This document shows positions 1-10,500 of a stretch of DNA of 64,000 bases, piece after piece. A program made the translations under genes and the position numbers. The notes beneath the pieces were generated by a model. The model had not been told where the DNA came from. It did not search any database and saw only the letters and a list, made by a program, of their open reading frames with translations. The stretch comes from Setophaga petechia. Its lineage: Eukaryota > Chordata > Aves > Passeriformes > Parulidae. How positions within the stretch are numbered: position 1 is the stretch's first letter; each line of letters begins with the position of its first letter. The DNA is taken from contig JANCRA010000060.1 in NCBI GenBank assembly GCA_024362935.1, positions 622,501 through 686,500 of the forward strand, in the 5' to 3' direction.

Positions 1-915
1 TCCTGGCGAGACATAATGAAAAAGCTTTTTGCTAAGGTGTAGCCGGCAGGAGACGCTAAAGACCAGGAGACGGAGCACTGTGCCTTTAAGCGCCGCTTCC
101 GGGTGTCTGTCGGCCGTAGCTGTTCTCCGGAGCACGCCGCGATCTGCGTAACGACACCAGATTCTTCGCGCCAAGAAGCGTCTTCTCCTTCTCCGGAAAA
201 CAGAGACTGCGGCAGCTTCTGAACGGCGAACTACGAAGCGGCACAAAACTGGGATTGGGTAAGCAGCTTTCAAAGTGATAAAAAACAGTACTTTCCCACT
301 CTCTTGCCTTTCCCTTCACAATAATACTTGAAAGGAAGGCGTCTTAGACAAGTTTCTTTTTCTTCTTACAGAACACACTGCAGCCCTCTGTGCAACTTCT
401 AGAACACGATAGGAAATGTTTAGTGAGCAGGAAGGTTTTCTCCTTGCGAGACATAGTGAAAAAGCTATTTGCTTAGATGTAGGTGACAAGAAACACTTAC
501 TGCAGTGCACTGAGCAGCTAACTGCTACACAGCACTAGGATTGTGTTAGCAGCTTGCAAAGTGCTAGAAAACAGTACTTTCCCACTCTCTTGCCTTTCCC
601 TTCACATTAATACTTGAAAGGAAGGCGTCTTAGACAACTTTCTTTTACATTTTGCAAAACACACTGCAGCCCTCTGTGCAACTTCTACATCACGATGGAA
701 GTTGTTTAGTGAGCAGCAACGTTTTCCCCTTGCGAGACAAAGTGAAAAAGCTATTTGCTCAGATGTAGGTATCAAGAAACACTTACTGCCGTGCACTGAC
801 AAGCTAATTGCTACACAGCACTGCGATTGTGTTAGCAGCTCTCAAAGTGCTAGAAAACAGTACTTTCCCACTCTCTTGCCTTTCCCTTCACATTAATACT
901 TGAAAGGAAGGCGTC
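1..915. repeat. Higher-order unit 0 (truncated by window start)
   Basis: The window opens inside the 440-bp composite monomer. Positions 1-343 are its end, including the CpG cassette, and two ordinary monomers follow (344-629, 630-915). Position 1 corresponds base for base to 2160 and 4319 in the following copies. Confidence 0.9.
43..240. other. CpG-dense cassette, copy 1
   Basis: This is about 198 bp that does not resemble the monomer. It replaces the roughly 47 bp that normally lie between gatgtag and cagcactggg. By eye it has about 23 CpG dinucleotides, against three to five in a whole ordinary 286-bp monomer. It holds an ETS-like cttccgg core near 88, has no TATA box, and has no ATG on either strand. 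It is followed at 258/259 by a splice-donor-like ttgg/gtaagc. The origin is not recognised; a captured promoter or first exon is possible. Confidence 0.85.
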
Positions 916-3074
916 TTAGACAACTTTCTTTTTCTTGCTGCAAAACAGTCTGCAGCCCTCTGTGCAACCTGTACAGCACGATGGAAGTTGCTTAATGAGC
1001 AGGAACATTTTCTCCTAGTGAGAGATAGTGAAAAAGCTTTTTGCTTAGATGTAGGTTACCACAGGCAGTTACTGCAGTGCACTTCAAAGCTAATAGATGC
1101 ACAACACTGGGATTGTGTGCCCAGCTTGCAAAGTGATAGAAAACAGTACCTTTCCACTCTTCCTGCCTTTTCCATGCACATTACTATTCGAATGGAAAGA
1201 ATTTTAGACAACTTTCTTTGGCTTCTTGCAAAACACTCTGCACACCTGCCTGCAATCTCTAGAAGTCGATGGGAGATATTTTCTGAACTGGCTCAGTTTC
1301 TCTTTGCAAGACATGGGGAAAAAGCAATTTGCTTAGATATAGGTGAAAAGAGGCACCTACTACAGTGCACTGCAAGCTAATTGCTGCACAACACGCAGAT
1401 TGTGTAAGCAGGTTGCAAACTGATAGAAAACAGTACCTCTCCCTTCTCCTGCCTTTTCTATTCACATTTCTATTTGAATGCAAGGCGTTTTAGACAACTT
1501 TCTTTTGCTTCTTGCAAAACACTCTGCACACCTGCCTGCAATCTCTAGAACTCGATGGGAGATGTTTTCTGAACTGGCTCAGTTTCTCCTTGCGAGACAT
1601 GGGGAAAAAGCAATTTGCTTAGATGCAGGTGAAAAGAGGCACCTACTACAGTGCACTGAAAAACTAATTGCTGCACAACTCTGGGATTGTGTAAGCAGCT
1701 TACAAACAGATAGAAAACAGCACCTTTCCACTCTCCTGCCTTTTCCATTCGCATTACTATTCGAATGGCAGCAGTTTTGGACAACTTTCTTTTGCTTCTT
1801 GCAAAACACTCTGCACACCTCCGTGCAACTTCTAGAAAAAATGAGAGTTGTTTTCTGAACTGGTACAGTTTCTCCTGAAGAGATATAATGCAAACACTAC
1901 TGGCTTAGATGTAGTAACAACAGGCAATTATTACAGTGCACTGCAAAGTCAATCGTAGTATAACACTGGGATTGTGTGTCCAGCTTGCAAACTGGTAGAA
2001 AACAGTACCTATCCGCTCTCCTGCATTTTCCCTTTCCAGGAACATTCGAATTGATGGCTTTTTTGGACAAGTTACTTTTTCTTGTTGCAAAACCCTCTGC
2101 AGACCTGCCTGCAACCTCTAGAGCACGATGGGAGGTTTTTTGTGAACAGACACAGTTTCTCCTGGCGAGACATAATGAAAAAGCTTTTTGCTAAGGTGTA
2201 GCCGGCAGGAGACGCTAAAGACCAGGAGACGGAGCACTGTGCCTTTAAGCGCCGCTTCCGGGTGTCTGTCGGCCGTAGCTGTTCTCCGGAGCACGCCGCG
2301 ATCTGCGTAACGACACCAGATTCTTCGCGCCAAGAAGCGTCTTCTCCTTCTCCGGAAAACAGAGACTGCGGCAGCTTCTGAACGGCGAACTACGAAGCGG
2401 CACAAAACTGGGATTGGGTAAGCAGCTTTCAAAGTGATAAAAAACAGTACTTTCCCACTCTCTTGCCTTTCCCTTCACAATAATACTTGAAAGGAAGGCG
2501 TCTTAGACAAGTTTCTTTTTCTTCTTACAGAACACACTGCAGCCCTCTGTGCAACTTCTAGAACACGATAGGAAATGTTTAGTGAGCAGGAAGGTTTTCT
2601 CCTTGCGAGACATAGTGAAAAAGCTATTTGCTTAGATGTAGGTGACAAGAAACACTTACTGCAGTGCACTGAGCAGCTAACTGCTACACAGCACTAGGAT
2701 TGTGTTAGCAGCTTGCAAAGTGCTAGAAAACAGTACTTTCCCACTCTCTTGCCTTTCCCTTCACATTAATACTTGAAAGGAAGGCGTCTTAGACAACTTT
2801 CTTTTACATTTTGCAAAACACACTGCAGCCCTCTGTGCAACTTCTACATCACGATGGAAGTTGTTTAGTGAGCAGCAACGTTTTCCCCTTGCGAGACAAA
2901 GTGAAAAAGCTATTTGCTCAGATGTAGGTATCAAGAAACACTTACTGCCGTGCACTGACAAGCTAATTGCTACACAGCACTGCGATTGTGTTAGCAGCTC
3001 TCAAAGTGCTAGAAAACAGTACTTTCCCACTCTCTTGCCTTTCCCTTCACATTAATACTTGAAAGGAAGGCGTC
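916..3074. repeat. Higher-order unit 1, 2159 bp
   Basis: Seven monomers: anchor monomers of 288, 286, 287, 286 and 440 bp (916-2502), then two ordinary 286-bp monomers (2503-3074). The lengths sum to 2159. The sequence of 1-2159 is repeated at 2160-4318 with only a few substitutions that I can see, for example ttccattcgc versus ttccattggc near 1748 and 3907. This is a recent tandem duplication. Confidence 0.92.
2202..2399. other. CpG-dense cassette, copy 2
   Basis: Identical by eye to copy 1 (offset 2159). Donor-like site at 2417/2418. Confidence 0.85.
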
Positions 3075-4360
3075 TTAGACAACTTTCTTTTTCTTGCTGC
3101 AAAACAGTCTGCAGCCCTCTGTGCAACCTGTACAGCACGATGGAAGTTGCTTAATGAGCAGGAACATTTTCTCCTAGTGAGAGATAGTGAAAAAGCTTTT
3201 TGCTTAGATGTAGGTTACCACAGGCAGTTACTGCAGTGCACTTCAAAGCTAATAGATGCACAACACTGGGATTGTGTGCCCAGCTTGCAAAGTGATAGAA
3301 AACAGTACCTTTCCACTCTTCCTGCCTTTTCCATGCACATTACTATTCGAATGGAAAGAATTTTAGACAACTTTCTTTGGCTTCTTGCAAAACACTCTGC
3401 ACACCTGCCTGCAATCTCTAGAAGTCGATGGGAGATATTTTCTGAACTGGCTCAGTTTCTCTTTGCAAGACATGGGGAAAAAGCAATTTGCTTAGATATA
3501 GGTGAAAAGAGGCACCTACTACAGTGCACTGCAAGCTAATTGCTGCACAACACGCAGATTGTGTAAGCAGGTTGCAAACTGATAGAAAACAGTACCTCTC
3601 CCTTCTCCTGCCTTTTCTATTCACATTTCTATTTGAATGCAAGGCGTTTTAGACAACTTTCTTTTGCTTCTTGCAAAACACTCTGCACACCTGCCTGCAA
3701 TCTCTAGAACTCGATGGGAGATGTTTTCTGAACTGGCTCAGTTTCTCCTTGCGAGACATGGGGAAAAAGCAATTTGCTTAGATGCAGGTGAAAAGAGGCA
3801 CCTACTACAGTGCACTGAAAAACTAATTGCTGCACAACTCTGGGATTGTGTAAGCAGCTTACAAACAGATAGAAAACAGCACCTTTCCACTCTCCTGCCT
3901 TTTCCATTGGCATTACTATTCGAATGGCAGCAGTTTTGGACAACTTTCTTTTGCTTCTTGCAAAACACTCTGCACACCTCCGTGCAACTTCTAGAAAAAA
4001 TGAGAGTTGTTTTCTGAACTGGTACAGTTTCTCCTGAAGAGATATAATGCAAACGCTACTGGCTTAGATGTAGTAACAATAGGCAATTATTACAGTGCAC
4101 TGCAAAGTCAATCGTAGTATAACACTGGGATTGTGTGTCCAGCTTGCAAACTGGTAGAAAACAGTACCTATCCGCTCTCCTGCATTTTCCCTTTCCAGGA
4201 ACATTCAAATTGATGGCTTTTTTGGACAAGTTACTTTTTCTTGTTGCAAAACCCTCTGCAGACCTGCCTGCAACCTCTAGAGCACGATGGGAGGTTTTTT
4301 GTGAACAGACACAGTTTCTCCTGGCGAGACATAATGAAAAAGCTTTCTGCTAAGGTGTAG

Positions 4361-4558
4361 CCGGCAGGAGACGCTAAAGACCAGGAGACGGAGCACTGTG
4401 CCTTTAAGCGCCGCTTCCGGGTGTCTGTCGGCCGTAGCTGTTCTCCGGAGCACGCCGCGATCTGCGTAACGACACCAGATTCTTCGCGCCAAGAAGCGTC
4501 TTCTCCTTCTCCGGGAAACAGAGACTGCGGCAGCTTCTGAACGGCGAACTACGAAGCG
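4361..4558. other. CpG-dense cassette, copy 3
   Basis: Differs from copy 1 at one base, ctccgggaaac in place of ctccggaaaac near 4514. This variant is shared with copies 5 and 6. Donor-like site at 4576/4577. Confidence 0.85.
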
Positions 4559-5257
4559 GCACAAAACTGGGATTGGGTAAGCAGCTTTCAAAGTGATAAA
4601 AAACAGTACTTTCCCACTCTCTTGCCTTTCCCTTCACAATAATACTTGAAAGGAAGGCGTCTTAGACAAGTTTCTTTTTCTTCTTACAGAACACACTGCA
4701 GCCCTCTGTGCAACTTCTAGAACACGATAGGAGATGTTTAGTGAGCAAGAAGGTTTTCTCCTTGCTAGACAGAGGCATAAAGCTATTTGCTTAGATGTAG
4801 GTGACAAGAAACACTTACTGCAGTGCACTGAAAATGTAACTGCTACACAGCACTGCGATTGTGTTACCAGCCTGCAAAGTGCTAGAAAACAGTACTTTCC
4901 CACTCTCTTGCCTTTCCCTTCACATTAATACATGAAAGGAAGGCATCTTAGACAACTTTCTTTTTCTTCCTGCAAAACACACTGCAGCCCTCTGTGCAAC
5001 TTCTAGAACACGATAGGAGATGTTTAGTGAGCAAGAAGGTTTTCTCCTTGCGAGACATAGTGAAAAAGCTATTTGCTTAGATGTAGGTGACAAGAAACAC
5101 TTACTGCAGTGCACTGAGCAGCTAACTGCTACACAGCACTAGGATTGTGTTAGCAGCTTGCAAAGTGCTAGAAAACAGTACTTTCCCACTCTCTTGCCTT
5201 TCCCTTCACATTAATACTTGAAAGGAAGGCATCTTAGACAACTTTCTTTTTCTTGTT

Positions 5258-5263
5258 ACAGAA
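5258..5263. repeat. Target-site duplication, left copy (acagaa)
   Basis: acagaa lies immediately before the 3' LTR and is matched at 14460-14465. Uninterrupted monomers of the same subtype read cttgttacagaacacactgc, so the empty site is known from neighbouring copies. Confidence 0.95.
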
Positions 5264-5519
5264 TGTGGCGGTGCTGAAGGCTGAGCCCGGCTGGCCCACA
5301 GCGATGCACAGCACACAGCCTGTTGAGGGGCACGGGCAGCTGCAGATCCAGGACCTCCGGCGGGAGCGAAACTGGATAATGAATGCCCTTTCCCAGAGCT
5401 CCCTCCACGTCCGTGGTGGAGGAGGCAGCTCCGGCAGGCTAGGCAACAGAATCAGCAGCACGAGTCCAGAGGACGAAGAAGCAGACGCGAGGCGACAATT
5501 CTCGGCAGCAGGGGAAAGG

Positions 5520-5525
5520 TTTATT
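5520..5525 (-). terminator. Polyadenylation signal in 3' LTR (AATAAA)
   Basis: AATAAA on the minus strand, followed within about 40 bases by a T/G-rich stretch. This is the likely 3' end signal for all proviral transcripts. Confidence 0.8.
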
Positions 5526-5594
5526 GGAGAAGGAGAAGGATATGGGCAAGAAGGAGGCTGCAGGGAACTGCCCCGAGGGGCGGGGAGAACAGAA

Positions 5595-5603
5595 CTTATA
5601 TAG
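5595..5603 (-). promoter_or_regulatory. TATA box in 3' LTR
   Basis: Reads ctatataag on the minus strand. It lies about 75 bp upstream of the polyadenylation signal, as expected for a U3 core promoter. Confidence 0.8.
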
Positions 5604-6000
5604 GGGGACCAGGGGGAGGTGGATCCCTTCCTCTGGCCAATGAACATAATACTTAACTTAATAGGCATAGGGTGGCAACAAATGAAAGCACTAGAGGGGT
5701 GGGACAGCCCTCTCCTGCCCAATCACCCCCTGCCCTGGAGGGAATGTTCTAGGGAAAAGGCAGGGGCAGAGAGTGACAGGCAGGCAGGCTGACAACTCAA
5801 AAATGACAGGGAGGGGACAACTGGATACAAAAAGGCGGGAGTTGCTAAGGAAACAGAATGACGGACAGCCCTACAGGGAGAAAAACAGGGGGAGGGGAAG
5901 CCCGGCAAGCGCCATCTTAAGTAAGTAAAAACCATACATTACAATTGAAATCAAACTGAACTGAGAAAGGGGAGGGAGGCTGCAGGGGCGCACCGCAACA

Positions 6001-6014
6001 TCTCCCTCTTTTTT
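6001..6014 (-). promoter_or_regulatory. Polypurine tract
   Basis: aaaaaagagggaga on the minus strand directly abuts the tgttgcgg start of the 3' LTR. This is where plus-strand DNA synthesis is primed and it fixes the LTR edge. Confidence 0.93.
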
Positions 6015-6092
6015 ACACAAAAATAAAAGGAAAAGCAGGGGTAAATTCATGGAAAGCAAAACTGAAACGTGTTCATAAAGGTCCAAAAAACA

Positions 6093-7436
6093 TTAAACTT
6101 CTTGCTCATCCTCGGGCTCTTCTGGTGATGTGATGAAGTCCTGGTGGTCGGAGCTGGTCTCGGAGTTCTCTGGGTCAGCTTCGGTGGTGGGGAAGCTGAC
6201 CACATTGACACTGCTGGTGATGAGCTTCCGGACCAGTCTCCGAACCACAGCCCAGACGATGGAGCAACCGAGGATGACTGCTAAAATAAGTAAAACTCCA
6301 AATAAAACGTCTTTTAGGATAGAACCAGCCCAGCCTGAGAGCCCAAGCCCGGAGAGTAGATTCCCCAACCAGTCCTCTGTCTCTCTCTGGATGTCCTTGA
6401 CCAGGCCTTTCATTTCCTCCAACGCTTTCTGCACATTGGGTGCTTTAGATGTTAAGTTGAAGCAGCACAGACCCTCAAACTCCTCGCAGCGGTGGTGATG
6501 CAGGAGGAGCAGATAATCAATTGCTGCTCTATTTTGCAGCATCGCCTGTCTGGTGATTTTCTCATCTGCTAAGAGTCCCGCGATGGCCGTGGAAGTAAGG
6601 TTTGCTTGCTTCACTGACCAACACTCTAGTTTGCCTAATTCGCCGATGGCCTTCCCGGCCGAAACCCACGGCAAGAACAAAGAGACTGCGACCCTTTTAC
6701 CTTCATTCCAATGATAAATTTTGGAGTCGCAATCTGGGCCGAATTCTGTCAGGTCTTTTTTCTGCCGAATCATCACCTCGGAATTTTTGGTAGGCCAATT
6801 CTCCAATTTAGGCGTGCTGGGAGTGAACAGCGTCACATGGCCGATCGTACATGGGCCTCCTAACAGGTGAGAGGGGATGCCGTTCCAGGCTCGGTTTCCG
6901 CAAATAAAATATAAGCCTTGGGGTAAAGAGCGGGGTTTAAGGTCAGGGGTGGTCGGACCTCTGGCCGAGAGGGTCTCCGCGCACCATTGATGTTCAGATT
7001 CCCCCTCAACCAGGGTCCACTGGGGATCATTTGAACGAATTGACTTAACCAAACTGTAAGGGACGGAAAGGCGAACACAAAAAGGGGCTTTGGCGGAACC
7101 GAGCAAATCAAATCTCAGAGGCTCTTCGGGAGAAAGGGGGAGAAGGTTAATCATGTTCCTCCAAGCCTCCGTATGATCTTGATCTTTAGCATTGGTCAAC
7201 AAATTAAGCGGGGAAGGAAAATCACGGGGAGGGACCGGGATCCCCACCAGACAGGACGACAGAGGGTCTGTAGCTGCTTCGGCGTGGAGGCAAATGTGGT
7301 CCTGGCCGAGGGAGCGGGCGAGGGAGGTCCACATGTTGTTAGCAGTGGGGGACCTCTGGTCGGGCTCTCCGGGTGCCGCTTGGAGGAGGAGGACGGCTGC
7401 TAAGATGACCACGGCGGGGATTCCTCCTCGGGGCAT
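6093..7436 (-). CDS. env: Env polyprotein, alpharetrovirus-type (SU and TM)
   Basis: Envelope glycoprotein precursor of 447 residues if it starts at the Met encoded at 7436. That start is chosen because a hydrophobic signal peptide follows it directly and a good splice acceptor lies 16 bases upstream. The frame is open further, to 7661, inside pol. Residues 1-22 are the signal peptide. SU runs to the basic RQKK at 224-227 (6767-6756), a probable but suboptimal furin site. TM holds a hydrophobic stretch between Cys236 and Cys272, the layout of an internal fusion peptide. After it come an LQNRAAID-type immunosuppressive-like segment, CX6CC (317-325), a membrane span (about 376-397) and a cytoplasmic tail of about 50 residues. 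SU is short (about 205 residues, six Cys) and has no N-glycosylation sequon; the two sequons seen are in TM. The frame is intact. Confidence 0.93.
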   Translation of the reverse strand: MPRGGIPAVVILAAVLLLQAAPGEPDQRSPTANNMWTSLARSLGQDHICLHAEAATDPLSSCLVGIPVPPRDFPSPLNLLTNAKDQDHTEAWRNMINLLPLSPEEPLRFDLLGSAKAPFCVRLSVPYSLVKSIRSNDPQWTLVEGESEHQWCAETLSARGPTTPDLKPRSLPQGLYFICGNRAWNGIPSHLLGGPCTIGHVTLFTPSTPKLENWPTKNSEVMIRQKKDLTEFGPDCDSKIYHWNEGKRVAVSLFLPWVSAGKAIGELGKLECWSVKQANLTSTAIAGLLADEKITRQAMLQNRAAIDYLLLLHHHRCEEFEGLCCFNLTSKAPNVQKALEEMKGLVKDIQRETEDWLGNLLSGLGLSGWAGSILKDVLFGVLLILAVILGCSIVWAVVRRLVRKLITSSVNVVSFPTTEADPENSETSSDHQDFITSPEEPEDEQEV

Positions 7437-7452
7437 GGCTGGGCTGGAGCAA

Positions 7453-7454
7453 CT
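7453..7454 (-). promoter_or_regulatory. Probable env splice acceptor
   Basis: On the minus strand a pyrimidine-rich run, tttgtttgtctcttttgattttag, of which the last two bases are the AG, ends 16 bases before the env start codon at 7436. It lies in the 68-base gap between the pol stop (7505) and the env start, where a subgenomic env mRNA would be joined. I could not assign the matching donor: the leader has only weak GT sites, and a GTAAGA near 12836 lies inside gag. Confidence 0.7.
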
Positions 7455-7504
7455 AAAATCAAAAGAGACAAACAAATGAAATGATTTGCCCGGGGGGAGA
7501 GGAT

Positions 7505-10500
7505 TTAAGTTTCTGGGGAGAAAAGGGAATCTAAAGGAAAGAGGGAATCTTCCTCCTCCCTCCGTCTTCGCCGCCAGCTGGCAACCCGAACCTGAGGCGG
7601 GGATGTCGTCGCCTTTGTCGTTCTCGGCACAAAGGGCCGAACCCAGCGCGAAGGGACCCACCTGGGACCTGTGGGGGTGGAAACACAGGCATACCCTCGG
7701 CCCCAGGTGATAAGATCGAACGGTCCCTCCAAACGCCAGGTCTCCGGGTCCTTCACGAGAACCGGGGGCTTCTCCTTCAGGTGGAAACTGCCACTCTGCC
7801 CAAAGTGCCGCACAATGGGCGGATTCAAGTTTTCAAAAGAACAATTTAAGAAATTGATTGTATACAGTGCCCTAGATAATTGGGACTGAGGGGATTCCAC
7901 CTTCATCGCCGGGGAGAGATGGGAAAGAACCTTTTTTAGGCTCTGGTGGGTCCTCTCGATCACCGCTTGTCCCGTGGGGGAATAGGGGATGCCGGTCTTG
8001 TGCTCTATTCCCCATTGCTGCAGGAAGCTCCGGAACTCCCTGGACACGTACGAAGGCCCGTTGTCAGTTTTTATAACCTTAGGGATGCCCAGCACGGAGA
8101 AAGCCTGGAGCAGATGTTTGATGGCATCCTTGGCTTTCTCCCCTGTGTGGGCAGAGGCGAAAACGGCACTCGAGAAAGTATCCACCGAAACATGGACGAA
8201 CTTGAGGCGACCGAATTGATTAATTTTGGTGATGTCCATCTGCCACACCTCACAGCTGGCAAGTCCCCGGGGATTCGCGCCAGCGGGCAGAGATAGAAGC
8301 TGATCCCGCTGGCAGTGGGGGCATGTGGCCACAATGGCCTTGGCTTGGTCCCGCGTGAGCTGGAATTGACGAACCAAGCCAGGCGCATTCTGGTGGAACA
8401 GCTGGTGGCTGATCTTGGCTTGCTTGAAGACATCAGGGAGCGGGGCCCATTGCACCGCGTGGGCAAGTGCCCACTCGGCCGGGGAAGCGAGGCTATCAGC
8501 CAATCGATTCCCCTCCGCAATGAACCCAGGCAAACCAGTGTGGGCTCTCACGTGCATAACATAGTATTTTTGCTCCCGGTGGGAGATGAGTTTGATGAGC
8601 TTCGAGAGCAAATCATACAAGGCCAAATTGGACACCTCCTCAAGGACAGCACTTTCAGCTCTAGCGACTACACCTGCAACATAAGCCGAGTCCGTGACCA
8701 AATTGAAAGGTTGATCTTTGAATTTCTCAAAGGCCCTGACGACTGCGTCCAACTCAGCAACTTGAGGGGAGCCCTCAACGATAGTAACATCCATCTCCCA
8801 CTGCTGAGTCTGAGGATCCTTCCAAGTCATCACTGACTTGTGGGTTCCTCCGGACGCGTCCGTAAAAACAGTCAAGGCCTTGAGGGGGACTCGACTTTGA
8901 ATATCCCGAATTGAAAATTTAAACTGCATGTCTTGATTGAACAAGGCATGTGAAGGATGGCCAACTTCAATTTTCCCGGTGTATTCTGCTAGAGCGAACT
9001 GCAAAACTTCGCTCTCCTCGAGGAGTTGATTAAGAATTTTAGATTGTAACTTTCCGGATTGTAACTCAATTGGAATGTGTATGCACGTGAAATCCACACC
9101 TGCCAGCTCCCTGATCCGCGATCTTCCCTTGCGGATCAGCTCAGCCACCAGCTCATGTGGCCTTGTAATTCTTTTGGACCGATGATGGCTGAGGAACACC
9201 CACTCTATGATTAAGAGGGGGTCACTCAAGCCTTGGTCCGTCCTCCTCTCCTTAGATGTTTTTGGGGACTTGCAGGTATCATCCCATTGGAAAATCATTC
9301 CATGGAGGTGTGGCAGTTTACCAAGTATAATAAATTTGAAGGGCAGGCCCAGATGACAACGATGGGCCTGCCTTGCCTCGATTATCCGTCTGATGTTCTC
9401 AAGTGCAATTTCCGCCTCTGGGGTGAGTTCCCTAGGAGAACTAAGCTCCTCTCCCCCTTTCAATAAATTGAAAAGGGGGGCTAGGTCATTGGTGGTAATG
9501 CCTAGCCAGGGTCTCACCCAATTCAACGCCCCACACAGCTGATGGACATCCGCTAAGGTTCTCACCTTGTGGTGAATGGCCAATTTCTGCGGAGCAATGG
9601 TCCGCTTCGTGATCTCCAGGCCTAAGTACTTCCAGGGCGGCATCCGTTGAATCTTCTCGCTCTGGAGCTCGAACCCTGCGGCAATTAAACAATCAGTTAC
9701 GCGGGAGAGCGCGTGAATCAGCAGGTCATCATTGGGGGCGCAGACCAGCACGTCGTCCATGTAATGATAGATGATGACGTCCGGACATTCGGTGCGAACT
9801 GGTTGGAGCAAGGAAGCAACATACCACTGGCAAATAATAGGACTGCATTTCATGCCTTGTGGCAAAACTCGCCAGTGGTAGCGCTTCCCGGGAGCTTCAC
9901 GGTTCAAGGTGGGCACCGTGAATGCAAAACGTGGCGCGTCATCTGGGTGAAGGGGAATTTGGAAGAAGCAATCTTTGATATCAATGACAACCAAATTCCA
10001 ATTTTGGGGGAGCATCGCCGGGGATGGCATCCCTGGTTGGAGAGTACCCATATCTTGTATAATTTCATTGATTTTGCGGAGGTCGGTGAGGAGCCGCCAC
10101 TTGCCAGATGACTTACGAATGACAAACACTGGGGAGTTCCATTCCGACATGGACTCCACCAGGTTGCCTTTTTGGACTTGCTCCTCCACGAGTTCCGCTA
10201 GCGCCTTCAATTTTTGTTTATTGAGCGGCCACTGAGCTACCTGGACTGGTTTATCTGAGAGCCAATTCAGTTTCCAGGTAGGGCGCTCTTCAGTGACCGC
10301 TGCCCGAAAAACCTGGGGAGCCGGCAGGTCAATTTTGGCTCCCCACTGGGCAAGGGTATCTCTCCCCCAGAGAGGCTCTACATAATCTAAAACGAATGGG
10401 CGTACAGAAGCCAATTGCCCATCTGGCCCCTTAATTTGCACGATGCTCTTTGAGCGTCTGGCCAATTGTGTCCCCCCGACACCCTGGATGCGCCCGTCCA

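Larger units (their letters stand above)
1..5263. repeat. Satellite array, left part (286-bp monomer)
   Basis: Tandem monomers recur with a start at the motif ttagacaa: 344, 630, 916, 1204, 1490, 1777, 2063, 2503, then the same series plus 2159. Ordinary monomers are 286 bp. The recognisable order within a monomer is a pyrimidine tract (ctttctttttcttgtt), a PstI-containing segment (ctgcagccctctgtgcaac), tttagtgagcag, gcgagacatagtgaaaaagc, a palindrome cagtgcactg, and tgggattgtgt near the end. The unit is not a multiple of three, both strands carry stops, and I see no host gene. The last monomer of this part is cut by the provirus after 30 bp (5234-5263). Function is unknown; centromeric or other heterochromatin is a reasonable guess only. 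Confidence 0.95.
5264..6000 (-). repeat. 3' LTR of the provirus
   Basis: 737 bp, identical to 13723-14459 except one base (5983). The ends are a short inverted repeat, tgt...aca. In the proviral sense U3 runs from 6000 to about 5570. It contains an inverted CCAAT (5637-5641) and a TATA box (5595-5603). R is about 65-70 bp and holds an AATAAA (5520-5525). U5 is about 240 bp. The U3, R and U5 limits are estimated from the distances to these signals. Confidence 0.96.

Noticed and set aside
43..240. tRNA or 5S-type gene in the CpG cassette
   Set aside because: No A-box/B-box pair, cloverleaf or terminal T-run is visible.
1..4318. Similarity of the 2159-bp period to the 2.2-kb Z-linked MHM repeat of chicken
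   Set aside because: Only the length is alike. I see no BamHI site in this satellite unit, and the period is not constant across the window. A direct alignment would settle it.
5234..5722. Reading frames of 116-162 residues inside the LTR (and the longer 13363-14181 one)
   Set aside because: They overlap U3, R, U5 and the leader. The long one only joins LTR and leader by chance. No superantigen- or accessory-like feature is seen.
7437..7661. Upstream extension of env to Met at 7661
   Set aside because: It lies within pol and upstream of the likely env splice acceptor, and it would place 75 residues before the signal peptide.
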